A DNA stretch of 64,000 bases from assembly GCA_023525715.1 (NCBI GenBank), contig CM042016.1, positions 62,285,882-62,349,881 on the forward strand, written 5' to 3'. This stretch comes from Cichorium intybus (lineage: Eukaryota; Streptophyta; Magnoliopsida; Asterales; Asteraceae). Below are positions 12,126-26,043 of the stretch, piece after piece. The first letter of the stretch is position 1; every line of letters begins with the position of its first letter. The notes under the pieces are model-generated. The model was not told the origin of the DNA. It worked only from the letters and a program-made list of their open reading frames with translations, and ran no database searches. The translations under genes were made by a program, and so were the position numbers.

Positions 12126-12773
12126 GTTGTTTTATGATGTAGACAATATTTTATGTGATGTTCACTGAGTATTTGTGGTTTGTTATCATTTATGGTATGG
12201 TTGATATTGCTTTCTACGTACACACTCATGTGACATGGTTCATGATATTAGGGTTGTTTGTGATGAATAACTACGTTGTATAATTTCAGGGATATAGATA
12301 AGTACATTTCCTTGACATGTTACACATTAGGGAACATATTCGATTTTGGATTATAGTCATTATAGTATTTTTCTTTTCCTTTCTTATCGTTTTTTTTCTT
12401 AAGAGAAGATAACTTTGGTTGATCAAAGTTATTCCCACAACAATCAACCTTTCAAGGGCATCAAATTGTTACAAAATTCACGTTCATGAAAGTAATGTGT
12501 TGGTAACTGAAGTGGTAATAAGTGGTAATCTTTTGATGGTTATATTGAAACGTCAATAATTTGTTACAAAATAGATCGGTAACAAACGTAATTCACTTTC
12601 ATTCATTGCATCGAACCACCATACTTTAGGTTGCATACATCAACACTTAGAACTAAATACAAATTCAAAGCTACATCAGACCCATATTACAAACCAACTA
12701 TCGAGGTACCCAAATAAAACAACCTTAAAACTCCCAAAAACCTCAACCACCCCAACCCCATCACAAACCTAAC
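12126..12773. other. Unassigned noncoding DNA
   Basis: AT-rich sequence with no coding frame, inverted-repeat boundary or known motif that I can support. It lies between the LTR end and the GRF pseudogene and may include that pseudogene's 3' flank. Confidence 0.4.
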
Positions 12774-13028
12774 CTAGTCAAATATCGTAAACATCCCATA
12801 GATGATGAAGAACATCGAGGAAAGAACAAGCAACATCTTGTACCTACGAGCCACTTGGAGTTCACCTCCAAGTCGTGAAATTTCCTCCAAATGCTTCCTC
12901 CTAGCCTGCAACAACCCGAGGATGATCATCATGGATCATCTACACATAGGAGGATCCGACCATCCAACAAATCCACACCGGGTGCACCTCCAAAATCTCC
13001 TTCCGGCATTTTGATTGGTCCAAGAAGT
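12774..13028 (-). pseudogene. GRF-type zinc-finger protein fragment
   Basis: On the minus strand a frame ending at TAG (12774-12776) encodes a GRF-like zinc finger (GRRFWRCTRCGFVGWSDPPMC), a basic helical linker (RRKHLEEISRLGGEL) and a hydrophobic C-terminus (MLLVLSSMFFIIYGMF) that could be a membrane anchor. Plant genomes hold many small proteins with this layout of one GRF finger, a coiled coil and a transmembrane tail. An in-frame TGA directly after DPPMCR replaces what is usually another arginine or serine, so this copy is broken. The N-terminus is not clear beyond 13028. It may have been carried here by a transposon; no promoter is evident. Confidence 0.72.
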
Positions 13029-14052
13029 GCAGAGTGTCACTTGTGTACCATATATGCAAACCACCATTGTTGCTTCGTTAGTTGACCGAGATCTACTTCC
13101 CCAGTGCTTTCCTTGCTATATCGTGTCACCATTGGAGTAAATGTTTTCAATTTCCTGCTTTTAATAACCTATGAGTGGCACAAAGAAAATGACGGTAATA
13201 CCCCCACATGAGCCGCACATGTGGGGGTTTAACGTTTACAATATGATGGTAACCAAAGCAGGGGCATATTTGTAGCTTTTCGGATACTTTGGTGACCTTC
13301 ACTGTGAAAACTCAATACTTGGTCCTGATGTGATATATTTGGTAAACCACATGGACCAAAACTGTAATTTTGTCTATTAAAAATGTCAGAATGTGTTTCA
13401 CCTTGTACCTTAATATTGACCTCATCTCAGCAATGTATAATGGACATAGTTAATTAATTCTTACTTTTCTTTTCAAAGCTTTTATATATTGAAACGTTTT
13501 CATTTTTACTAAAATGTCCTCTTTTTATTAGAAGGCGGGTTCTTTTTTAATTTGAAAGTCTTCAAGTGAGTTATTGTTTAGTGTAACCATGATAGAAGAT
13601 CTATTCCCTAATAAATTCAAAACCAAGCAAAAGCTATAAACAAAGCGCTTGAAGAAATCATGCATCAAAAATATAGCCGCTTCCAGAAATCTTGCATAAA
13701 AAGTATCTGTTTACACAGAAAAACATTAAAGATGAACAAAATCTATAGACACATATATGTTTTACACAGAAAGTTAAACATCCACATATATCGTAGATCA
13801 AGAGTTAAACACATACACACACAAAGAGAACCCTCTACAAATCACTTTCTAATTCATATACATAGTTTCAAATATTTGGTCACGAACTCTAGCACAAAAA
13901 ATAAAAGCAAAAACAGTTAAAGATATTGCAAAACAAATTTATGTTGTTTTTTCATATTAAACCCCTTTTTCATACAAAATACGGTAACCCATCTCTCCCC
14001 CACTTTCGTCACTGTTTTTCATTTTTTCAGATTTTCTATAAGAGGTGATTTT
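13029..14052. other. Noncoding interval with one strong hairpin
   Basis: No gene is visible. A perfect 11-bp stem with a 7-nt loop lies at 13200-13228 (ACCCCCACATG on the left arm). The 86-codon plus-strand frame at 13660-13920 is low-complexity and rich in K, H and I, and is not believable. Confidence 0.5.
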
Positions 14053-14060
14053 GCCGTGAT

Positions 14061-14539
14061 CAAGGGCGAATTTACATACACCCAAAGGGTGTCCAAGGAG
14101 ACCTCTTATTTTTAGAAATTTCTAGAAATAATATGATAATTTTCATATGGACACATTTAATTTGTTTCTATGTTTGGACACACTTTGTCAAGATTCTAAA
14201 TGAAGTTGAATGAGATTGGACACTGTAGATCTAGATTATTGTTAATTGTTATATATTTAGATTATTATTTTTGTAAACATCATTAACAGTTTATTGATCT
14301 TAGATAATATTAGTAATATTTTACAGATTATTTTTAAAATATGAAAATCCATGATGAACAATTGTAAGACATGACTAGCATTTTTTGCATTGAGTTTGAT
14401 CTTTAATATTAAGTTATATTATACATGTCTTAGGTATTATTGTCAACAACTTGACCGGATAATAAAAAAATTGATGTGCTTATTTGTTTACTTCAATTAA
14501 AGTGGACACACATGAGTTTTAATCTTAGATTCGCCACTG
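14061..14539. mobile_element. hAT-type MITE (479 bp)
   Basis: The left end is CAAGGGCGAATTTAC and the reverse complement of the right end is CAGTGGCGAATCTAAG. Flanking 8-bp duplications GCCGTGAT (14053-14060) and GCCATGAT (14540-14547) differ at one base. There is no coding sequence. Its termini resemble those of the MITE at 7199 in their first bases only, so it is a different family. Confidence 0.83.
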
Positions 14540-14547
14540 GCCATGAT

Positions 14548-15377
<830 letters not shown>

Positions 15378-16264
15378 TAGTTGTGTACCCGCGCAATGCG
15401 GCGGGACACAAGTTATTAGAGGCGGCATCACGCGGTTCGGTTCGATATTTCGCTAAAACGAACAAAAATTTGTAGAGTTTAATAACTTGTTAGGGCGAGC
15501 ACCACACTGCGGGTGGCAATTAATTCCAGCTCTCGCAAATAGTTTTCTTTATGGTGATTAATTTTCTTTCAGAGACATGTTAAATATTTAAGATTGAGAT
15601 CAAATGTTGTTTGATCTTGTTGGAAAAAAGTAAATTACGTGGATTCTATATTTCTGATGTATTAAAATGATATTTGATATCTGAAATATGTATATTTGTT
15701 ATTGAAATTTTATAGTTTATTTATCGTTTTAAAAGATGATTTCAATATCATGGATCGGTTCGATTGATACCAAAACCGAAAACGGATGGAAAATGTAGTT
15801 TTTGATTTTGGAATAAGCAAACCGTCAGGTTTTATTGGTTTATTTTACTCCGTTTTGGTTTTTGTTTATTTTATAGGATTTTCGTTAACCATTCGGATAA
15901 AATTTTCTTTTAAGTAGTAAGTTTTAGTCAATTTCCTCACATTTTAAAATGTTGTGGTTTAAAAGCAATTTGCCATCAAACATATTTTCAAACCTTATGA
16001 TTGTATATATTTTAATTGTGTGAATTCCCAAAAGTATTTAAAGATAAGCTATTGCTTGTGTTGTTATGGTGGCATGTGTCTTGTTAAAAGGCTTCTATAA
16101 CATTAATATATAACTGAATGCTTTTTTAAACTATGTATTAATTAGGATGTAAAAAGTATAAAAGAAGTAAGCTTTTGCAGTTTGCTGTGACGAAACAATT
16201 TTTCTTTGGAACACGGGATAGAATTTCTTTGTGTTGCATTCTATAACAAATGTGTTATATTTAC

Positions 16265-16410
16265 TTGGTCAATTAATAAGAAATTGAAGATCCTAGTCAT
16301 AATGAAACTTATTGTATCTTATGTGAAGAAGGTCATAGTAAACAATCATTATCTAAATGTTTAATTGGAAATGATGGTTCAAAGAACAAAGGTTTGAGAT
16401 GGTGAACTAT
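16265..16410 (+). other. Short cysteine/histidine-rich coding-like stretch
   Basis: A plus-strand frame reads CILCEEGHSKQSLSKC, loosely like a zinc knuckle, and then stops at TGA. It could be a scrap of a transposon or host protein. Nothing else around it supports a gene. Confidence 0.25.
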
Positions 16411-17355
16411 TGTTACTAAAATAAGAAAATGATAAAAAATAATTTGGCTCCTTATAATAAAAAGGGTTGCAATTATTGGTGTCAAAGTTGGTTGCTTTTC
16501 TGGTTCATCCCTTCAAAATTAGTTACCATTTATCACTTTTGTCATGACTGGTTCTGAAGCTGTGCAGTGGGGCTGAGGTGTTTATTAAAGATGATATTGG
16601 ATTGATTTGTTTTTAAACTTTGGTGTCATTGCTCTAAGCGAGGCCTCTGTCTGTTGCTACCTTCATAAAATTATAGATCATTTCCTTTAGAGATCTTGTC
16701 AATTCCCTATAGTGTCAAGTTTGAAGAGCATCCAAAAATAGCAACCAACTTTGGGTTGTTAGAATTTTCGTAAGCGTCAGCAAGCAGCAGAACTTTATCA
16801 AATTTTCACCCTAATGATCATGGAAGTATTATTATCATGAATACAATTATGTCTGGTGTATACAAAAATAATTAAGGGCTAAGATACAAAAACTTAAGGG
16901 AGCTGATACAAAAATATCTCGAACCTAACATTGTAAATTACATGTAAAAAAAGAAGGGAAAAGTCTTTTATTTACAGAAAAGAATAGAATGCTCATTTTT
17001 ATTGGTTCTTGACCTGCCACCGAGTATACATTGGGTTTAGCTCCAAAAGTTTTTGATATGTTCACTCCACCCCACCCATTAGTTGCAGTCTGAAGCATTT
17101 GACGGATGCTGACAAAATATAGATTAGTTCCACAAATATCAGCATACGTTCAAAAGTTTATTACATACTTCAAAATACTAAATTAAACCCGGATCAAAAA
17201 TAGTAGTCAAACAAGCAAATCGGATTTGAAATCAAATGAACAGAAACATCATTCATCCCTTTTAAAGCCCCAAAACATGTCTTCCTTTTTTCCTTGGATA
17301 ATAGCTATCCATACCTAACCCCATAAGACTGAAAGGTGTGGTGTCGGAAACAAAG

Positions 17356-17403
17356 AAAGAGAGTGAAGAAGAGAGAGAAAGAGAGAGAGAGAGAAGAGAG
17401 AGA
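17356..17403. repeat. GA-rich (CT-rich on minus) microsatellite
   Basis: An imperfect (GA)n run, typical of plant 5' UTRs and promoters on the opposite strand. The open frames at 17262-17673 on the minus strand derive from this low-complexity sequence. Confidence 0.8.
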
Positions 17404-18037
17404 GCGGTGAAATGTTGTCGTTTCCTGATGCCGCCAACCACGTTTCTGCCGGCAAGGGTGGACACGTCGGATGCCGACGGCAACCCACCCTCCCACACCG
17501 TTTAGCCTAACATTACGTATCCCCATCCCATTACCTAAAAATTGTCTTCCTCTTTTTCTTGGACAATACCTATTTTTGCAGTTAACCATTTTTTTGCAAT
17601 TACCAATAAGTTGATGCACTTTAACCGGTTTTTGACTCGATCTCTTTAAACCCAAATCAAAAGTTGATACCATGTTTCAGATTTTTACCAACATAGCTGA
17701 AACCTGCACGCCTACTTGCACTCCACCCACCTAATTTGTAAATTCAAACAACAAAACACATAAATATTTCCCAAATAAGTAATTTACAGATGTAACCTAT
17801 AAGTCTATAACTATGACACCTGCAGTTCAAATAACAAAGCCAGACATTTAACCTCCATAAGAATAACTAAATTAAAAATAAAAACACATTAAATAAATTA
17901 ATGAAAAACAAAATAAAACCTGTATAAATAATGCAATTAGCCAAGGAGCTTCTTACACAAACAATAGCAATACCATGGTCGTACAACAAATACATGTGAC
18001 ACCTTTTTCTAAAAATTATGCAATCACATGTGTGTGT

Positions 18038-18061
18038 GGGGGGGGGGGGGGGGAGGGGGGG
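18038..18061 (+). repeat. Poly-G tract, potential G-quadruplex
   Basis: Sixteen G, one A and seven G in a row after a short GT run, in an otherwise AT-rich segment. This can form a G-quadruplex on the plus strand. A sequencing or assembly length error is possible in such a run. Confidence 0.85.
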
Positions 18062-18615
18062 TCCTTCAAATTTAAATTAAATTGGTTTATAGTTGTGGGT
18101 GGCAGGATTGGTAATATAACCTATGACACATGTTCAAACTTAAATTAAATCGGTTATTGTGAGTAAATACCATTTTTGGTCCAAAAAATAATGGCATTTT
18201 TTTTCATTTTGATACCTAGTTTAAGAATTAATTTCCCTTTCACTCATACCCTGATTTTAAATATGTTAAGCCTCTATGTGAAAGGCAAGTGATTGGGATC
18301 AATATACTTAAGCTCGCATTGTAATTGAAAAGGGCCAAAACAGAAATGAAACTTGGAGAAATAAAAAATGAGAAAATATTCCTTTTTTAGATCAAAATCG
18401 ATTGAAATTACTAAGCGTATGGAGAAAAATGTAATTCACCTAGTGAAAAAGAACTTACATGTGATAGTTGTTATTTAAGACACCCCATAAGGCATAAGCC
18501 AGGGGCAAAGCATATTGCTGTATTTGAAAAAAACAAACAAAGTAGGATGCTGTATAAAAAAATCATACATTTGCATTATCTAAGGTAACGGGTAGCTGAT
18601 TGATCCCATAATTAC

Positions 18616-18749
18616 CTCCAAATAAGTGGGATTCTGCAATGCTCTCCAACCAGAAAGTTTAGAAAGTTCAGCAGCAACAGAGACATTATATGGCTGCTTT
18701 TCCCTCCACATGTACTCAAAAATCCTCAAAGGAAATACTCCATACCCCA
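18616..18749 (-). pseudogene. Exon fragment of a histidinol-phosphate aminotransferase-like gene
   Basis: The minus strand carries a 134-bp open exon preceded by a pyrimidine-rich tract ending in CAG and followed by GTAATT, so both splice sites are canonical. It encodes GYGVFPLRIFEYMWR, QPYNVSVAAEL and LQNPTYLE, which I recognise as the segment downstream of the PLP-lysine in plant histidinol-phosphate aminotransferase, an enzyme of plastid histidine synthesis. The exon alone cannot make enzyme, and no neighbouring exon of the same gene is evident. The reading frame is undamaged, so capture may be recent or the exon may derive from a nearby functional gene. Its position inside a Helitron-like element favours capture. 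Confidence 0.78.
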
Positions 18750-20501
18750 CTGAAACAAAAAATGAATGTGACTAAATGCAGGAATTAATGTCTAAGTTGG
18801 AATGTCTGTGAATGGAAGTGACTAAATACATGTAGCCCTGTTTCCAACTTCATTACAAGCTATCTATTTATCTCATACACATATAATACATGTAGGCATC
18901 CACTTGCTTTGTACACGTAAATATATCATATTATAGCCAAATAACTATACTTTATTGATGTAATGATTACTATTGAAAAATCCATCTCTACAAATATGAA
19001 CTCATGCTAGAAGTCAAATATATGAAATCTGTAAAAAAAATTAATGCATGAAGATCAAAATATAATGCTTTTCCTTTTCAAACAGTAAACCAATAGACCT
19101 GAAAACATTTAAAATTGATTTTTCATGAAAAAAATGTAGGTACGGAGATAACATATTTAGTAATCATAGCTTGATTGAAGTTGAAACTATAATAATGAAA
19201 TTCATTAAAACTTGAACAAAAAGGTACGATAATCATGCAGCACAATTCGTCAGCCAAATCAAGCAAACACAAAGACTCGAAAACAAAATTTGCATATTTC
19301 CATCCAAACAGACACAAAACGTGGGAAATCAAGAAAATAAACTAACAATATAGTCAACAGATGAGGAAGATCAAAATACAAATTAGAAACAAAAACAAAA
19401 TCTAAATACTCGAACCTGATTCCTAGATCCATATAATTTCGTCTCTCTCTTAATTTTAAGAGTTTCATTTATGTAAGCAACCTAACCCACCTGCAACCAA
19501 AAATGAAATCAAAAAGTTAACTCGATATAAAATTGAAGACATATACAAACCTAATACATAATTCGACAGCCAGATACAATGCTGGAGAAAAATAGGGTAT
19601 GCGATTGAGAAGAAGACGGTCTGCGACCGAGAAGGATGAAAAGGAGACGGTCGAAATGAAAAGGATGAAAAGGAGACGGCGATTAGGGTTCACAAAATGT
19701 TTTGCAGAGATTTTATGACGGCGGGAGAGGCGCAGTAAATGTTGGTGCTATCATACGATGGTGTGGTCAGAATACACATAGGGTAGATAATCGAACACTG
19801 AAAATCGAACCTAGAATCCCATGAACAGATCTCGAAGCACTTTGATAATGCTTCTTTGAGACATTTCTTCAAGCACATGTTTTGTAAACCTGTGAATCAA
19901 AAAATTAATGGTAAAAAAAACACAGATGATGGTAACGGGATGGAGATAAGATGAATGGTAAATCGTTGTTCAACAGATTTCTAAACGGCATCTCCATATT
20001 CAAAATACTTGTTAGAGAGAGAGGGATAGAAACAAAATATGGAGAGTGTGAGGGGAGACGATGATGACTTGTAGTGGCGCAATGGTTCTTTGTGGTTAAA
20101 GGGGTAACGACGGCCCTGCGATCGTGTGATGCTGGTCTGGTGGTACGTTCTCACATTAGTTGTGGGTCGATCTAGCAGTGGTGGTCCGGTGTGGCAGAGG
20201 TAAATGATGGCGGTGACTGGTGTATGTATAGGGTTTTTTAGTGACGAAGGGGAAGTTGGGGAGAGGTAGATGGTGGTGACGATTGTGGAAAACATAAATA
20301 GGAGTCATACAACGGATGGGGCGAGATAGGGGGATTGGGATATCGAATTTGAGAAAATCAAGCGAACAGAAAAAGTTTATCGGTATAAAACTGAGAAGAA
20401 AAGGTTTTGTGCATCAATGGGTAGTATCTAGTGCATTACCAATTGGATCTCTTAATTTTAAGAGTTTCTATTAATGGAAACCATTTTTCCTTTTTAAAGT
20501 A

Positions 20502-21650
<1,149 letters not shown>

Positions 21651-21651
21651 G

Positions 21652-23007
21652 ATTAGAGGGTGTCTCTCTTCGGGTAGAGCTTCAGTTTTGGCCAATGGTT
21701 CGCCCATGCGGGAGTTCGATATTAGCAGGGGGTGAGACAAGGAGATCTATTGGCTCATTTTCTTTTCATTATAGCCAAGGTTGTAAAAATCGTTTGGCGG
21801 TCGAATGCGGTTAAAGGATTAATCAAATTAGTCGGGGATTAATCGAAAATCCTAAATTATAAAGGAATTCATTTAAAAATGTATAAATATAAAAAATAGC
21901 AAAGTTTGATTTATTTTATTCCGATATACACATCAAAGATTATACATTTGTTTTATTTTTAATATTTAATATTGATTTTTTCAGTTTTCTTGAGTTATTA
22001 GTAGTGCTTGTGTCGTCATTAAGAAATAAAAAATATATAAAAAATTAAAAAAGTAAAAAGTAAAAAAACAAATGACCGCCACGACCGATTAATTGGCCGC
22101 CAAGACCGATATTTGACTGATTTTGCAGCAACTTGTCAAACTGACTGATTAGGCTTAATCGTAATCGGTTGAAGGTCGCCAAGCGACTAATCGGCCGCCA
22201 AGGCCGATTTATGCAACACTAATTGTAGCTATTGAGGGTCTTCATGTCTCGGTGGTGAAAGCCCGTGAGCTACATTATTTTAGGAGAATTTCGTTCTCTA
22301 ATTCTAATTTTTTATCTCTTTGATTTACGAGAATGATGTGACTTTTGTGGGAGAATGGTTGAAGGTTAATTATGTGAACTTTAATCGCATTTTAAGATAT
22401 TTCTTCCTAGCTTCGGGGCTCAAGGTGAATTTGCATAAAAGTAAGGTTTATGGTGTAGGTGTGGAGGAGGTGGATATTATTCGGCTTGCGGCCACTCTCA
22501 ATTGTGAACCCACGTCTTTCCTTTCATTTATTAGGGCTGCCGGTGGGGGCTAATATGAAATTATTTAAAAAGTGGAAGTCAGTTATTGATAAATTTGAGA
22601 AACACCTCTCTTCTTGGAAGGCCAAAACTTGTCTTTTGGAGGTCATCTCACGTTGATCACTTCTGTTCTTAATCGGCTCGAAGGTATTAGAAGACGTTTT
22701 CTTTGGGGTGGTGATGATTCCAATAGAAAGATTCATTGGATTACTTGGTATAATGTGATGAAGTCTAAACCAGATGGTGGTCTCGATGTCGGTTGCTTAG
22801 AGTCGACGAAATTGGCTCTACTTGCTAAGTGGAGATGGTGGTTTAAATTTGGCTCTTGCTCTCTTTGGTTTTCTAGTATTAAAGTTATCCATAATATAGT
22901 ATAACATAGTTTTAGTTGATGGCAAGCCGATTGCCAGAAGCTCGCTAAAAGGTACTTGGTTTGACATTGCAAATATTCATTCATATCTAGAAATTACATT
23001 TGGATTT
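21652..23007 (+). pseudogene. Decayed L1-type LINE reverse transcriptase
   Basis: Fragments in shifting plus-strand frames match plant non-LTR reverse transcriptase. They are GCLSSGRASVLANGSP (about 21655-21705), VRQGDLLAHFLFIIA (to about 21775), IEGLHVSVVKARELHYF after the MITE, then SGLKVNLHKSKVYGVG (22417-22467), LGLPVGANMK (about 22530) and FLWGGDDSNRKIHWITW (22698-22750). These are the thumb and maturase-like C-terminal blocks of L1 elements. At least three frameshifts and several stops break it. A MITE interrupts it at 21776, and a copia LTR cuts it at 23008, where the text KGTWFDIANIHSYLE ends. The 5' endonuclease part is absent. Confidence 0.85.
21776..22221. mobile_element. hAT-type MITE, copy 2 (446 bp)
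   Basis: Same family as 7199-7688, with the same CAAGGTTGTAAAAATCG left end and a right end at CAACACTA. Flanking 8-bp duplications ATTATAGC (21768-21775) and ATTGTAGC (22222-22229) differ by one base. It splits the LINE reading frame between FLFIIA and the following VAIEGLH, which gives an independent check of the boundaries. Confidence 0.9.
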
Positions 23008-23458
23008 TGTTGGTCCAAACTATACTAGATCTATTTTGTATCAAACACAAACACTCAAATGGTGTGGAAATCCAATGAGTATGAATCTAAACACACAAGA
23101 ACACAAAATAAATCTTCAATGCACACCTTGATTAATCCCAAGTCTGGTACATAAGATCTTGATTGCTTGAACAATATTTCTCTCTCTAGCGTAGCACAAT
23201 TCCCAAGGCAATCAACATTGACAATGACGACTCACATAGCCTTTTATACCTACGCATGAACTTAGCTAAACTCTAAGCCCATTGGATTGCAAGGCCCACT
23301 AAAATCCAATGCAGGCCCACTGAAATCCCTTGGATTTCGGTCAACACCACCGAAAACCCAAGGGTTTTCGGTCCTTGGCCGAAATCCTCAAGCAGCCATA
23401 TATTTTCTATTTAAGCACATTAAATGCAAAGATTAAAGCACTAAAATATGTCTTAACA
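23008..23458 (-). repeat. Copia C 3' LTR (451 bp)
   Basis: On the minus strand it runs TGTTAAGACAT to GGACCAACA, directly after a polypurine tract (ACCAAGGGGGAGAT, 23460-23473). It contains a perfect 10-bp-stem hairpin, CCGAAAACCC with loop AA, at 23350-23371. It interrupts the LINE. The LTR of copia B at 49902 is related in layout. Confidence 0.82.
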
Positions 23459-24844
23459 ATCTCCCCCTTGGTTTAATGCTTTCATTTATCTTCAGGCTTC
23501 TCTTGATATTGGCTTCGGTTATACACTACAAGAGTATTCTACAATCTCCCCTACACGAGTATCGGGTGTAGATGTTAATGGCTTTCAGTTCGATACAGAG
23601 ACAACTCCATCTTCAGGGTTAGACTATCTTCAGGTTTGACTATGAACGCTCATTGTGTGAACAGGCTTCTTGCATAGGTATTGAATTAGCACATCCAGCT
23701 TTTGATTTGACTTTGACTGGAACTGGAGTCTGATGCAACTTCTTCTTCACTTAAGGTGCAAATGTAGCAACATAATTGTTTGATGAGAAATTCAACGCAG
23801 CTTGTCACATAGAATTATGCTTCACCTTCTTTGGGGATAATATGTTTTATGTTGAAACTCTTGAACTTCACTTCGCGATCCATCACAAAAACTTGAAATG
23901 TCTTTCACTGTCGCTTCATGATAGGAACAATGACCGAAAATCCTGTGGGTCACAGAGTCATAAAACTCTCACCACAGTTCATCAAGGACCCAGCCTTGGC
24001 TCAGGAGGATACTTCTCACAGTATCTGTGTGAAGCCGGAGGAACACACTACGATTGTTTGAGTATCGGAGAACTACTCATGGCCGTTTTGATTTTGGCCC
24101 CTGCATATCCTTGATCAAAGATATCAATGCAGTTAACAAGTTAACTTGACTCTTGGCTAGACGTTCAATGGTATCCAAACTCTACGGAGTGTACCATCCT
24201 GGTGCCAATTTTAGTTCCGGTGAAGTGTTCGGGTCCCACAGCTATTGTGGTAATCAACAGCGATCAGTGTCGCAGAGTTTCGATGTTTCATCAATGCGAG
24301 GTAAAACCATATTGAATCACGAACATCTTTATTAGAAGAAAAATGGGTCAAGAGTGGTATGAGCGTGTAATATATATTGGTTATTAGATATACCCATCGG
24401 CTAGACTTTCGAATTGTCATCAATGTATGGTTTGTTACACTGAATCATCCAACTTTTGAATTAGAAGACTTGTAGGTAAGAATGGTTGTTGATGCCTCAC
24501 ATTTACTACTGGTGTTGTAGCAAAAATCACTGGCATAGAGTGTCGAAATATCATCAACATTTGGTTTAAATGATGAATCGTCTATTTCTTGCATCAGAAA
24601 TATAGAGAGGTTAAGAATGGATTGGTGATTGTGATAGAGTACGGTACGCAATCTAACCATCGGCACAAAATTTGTAACTCTCGACTCTGAATGGCTTTAC
24701 TCAAAGTGTCTAGAAGTTTGTGTTACAGAAAATTTGAGATTGGTTTGAGGGAAAAGTTGTTAGTGATTCATACTCATTATGGTGTACCAATGAGAATCAT
24801 CAGCACAACTGACAAAGCCTAGTCATATTGCATATTTTAGTCGT
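23459..24844 (-). mobile_element. 3' noncoding region of copia C (truncated element)
   Basis: The minus strand reproduces the long 3' noncoding block of copia A (38880-40284) and copia B (53066-55112), including the stretches around 'ccgatggttag' and 'accaatccatt'. It is therefore the 3' end of the same copia family. It stops at 24844 where the Athila-like LTR begins; the coding part is not in the window. The open frames inside (for example 23776-24114) are not genes. Confidence 0.8.
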
Positions 24845-25937
24845 TGTTGAGCCCTATTCTTAGTGAAATTATATCATATATTTCGTGGTATTCTCACTTT
24901 TCGTGCCAGTACTTGTTTGGAAGAAAATAATGAAAACAGGGACCAAAAGCGTGTAAATTGGAGAAAGTTTGGACAAGAAGGAAAAATCAGGAAAATACGT
25001 ACGCGCGCCGCGGAAATCAAGAAGCCGCGACATGGCTTTCAGGCGGTGGAACAAATTCAAATGTCGATAAAACGGGAGAAGATTAGTACGCGCGCCGCGG
25101 TTTTGTTAATTGCGCGGCGCGGCCGTGGGAAATTTGCAACTATAAATAGAGGCATTTCCAACCGAAAACCCTAGCAAAGACCCGGTGGAAAATCGACCTG
25201 AAGGCTCTTTGACTCCGTGATTAAGCATCAGCAACTTCATATTTGGTATTTCTATGTTTTAGAATTTATTTCCATTTAGCTAGATGGTTAGTAATTGTTA
25301 GCTAGTATCTTTGGGAGTGACAACCACTGATATTAGGCTTTAGTTTATGTTTTTGAATCATTTGGTTACTGTTTGTACCTGTGGAATTCGTTTTGGTTAA
25401 TGAAAATCATTTGGTTACAAGTAATCTTGGTTTTTCGGTGTTTGATGCTTTATATTGGATTGTGATTGTTTGGATTGTGTTTGGATGTTTGTTTTGACCT
25501 TGTTGGACTATTTTCCTTTGCTGATTTCAGTAGCCAATTAGGTTAGCCTTTTAGGTTTGCACTTTAGCCAGTGACTGTCCCGTTGGATCTTAGTTATTGG
25601 TTTAGTTTATGCCTTGTTTTGGTTTGTGTTTGGATTGTTTGATACCTTTGTTTACTTCTGAATTAGAGATGCACTTATGATTTCAGAAAGTAACTAGGTT
25701 TGGTTTGAAACTTAGCTTAGTCTATGCTTAATTTGAGATTGTTTAGTTTAGGTTTTCTGAGTTTTAGTAGCAAGGGTTTAGAAACTAAGTCCTTTGACTA
25801 TAGCAGAACACTATAGTTGGTAATCTGTCATCTGATCTGACCACGTAGCTCCTGCGGATCGACCCTAACTACCACTGTGCTAGTGTGTGTGTTAGGTTTT
25901 CTCTTATTTTTGACCGCATGACGACCTAGGCGTGTCA
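24845..25937 (+). repeat. 5' LTR of the Athila-like element
   Basis: It begins TGTTGAGCCC and ends GGCGTGTCA, five bases before the primer-binding site. It contains paired CpG-rich motifs at 25004-25013 and 25091-25122 and a TATA box at 25141-25148. The 103-codon frame at 24863-25174 spans the promoter and is not believable. Confidence 0.72.
25141..25148 (+). promoter_or_regulatory. LTR TATA box
   Basis: TATAAATA lies 41 bp after a CGCGCCGCGG motif. Transcription of the element would start roughly 30 bp downstream, near 25170. Confidence 0.75.
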
Positions 25938-25942
25938 AGTTT

Positions 25943-25960
25943 TGGCACCGTTGCCGGGGA
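25943..25960 (+). promoter_or_regulatory. Primer-binding site, tRNA-Asp type
   Basis: TGGCACCGTTGCCGGGGA matches the Athila/Tat primer-binding site (complementary to tRNA-Asp) except for A in place of G in 'GGCGCC'. Confidence 0.85.
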
Positions 25961-26043
25961 GTTGTGCACTTAGGATAGGTGATCTGTAGGACTTAGCTTC
26001 TGATTTTTTTGATGTTTGATTTTAGTTTGCTGATTTTTGGTAT

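Noticed and set aside
16999..17106. A minus-strand exon-like piece (about 35 codons, including NGWGGVNISKTFGAKPNVYS)
   Set aside because: It looks coding in composition, but I could not identify a family or splice sites, so it is mentioned only within the Helitron entry.
17262..17673. Minus-strand frames up to 122 codons
   Set aside because: Much of the length is a GA/CT microsatellite encoding Ser/Leu runs; no conserved domain.
24863..25174. A 103-codon plus-strand ORF
   Set aside because: It crosses the LTR promoter, including the TATA box and GC-rich motifs; composition does not suggest a protein.
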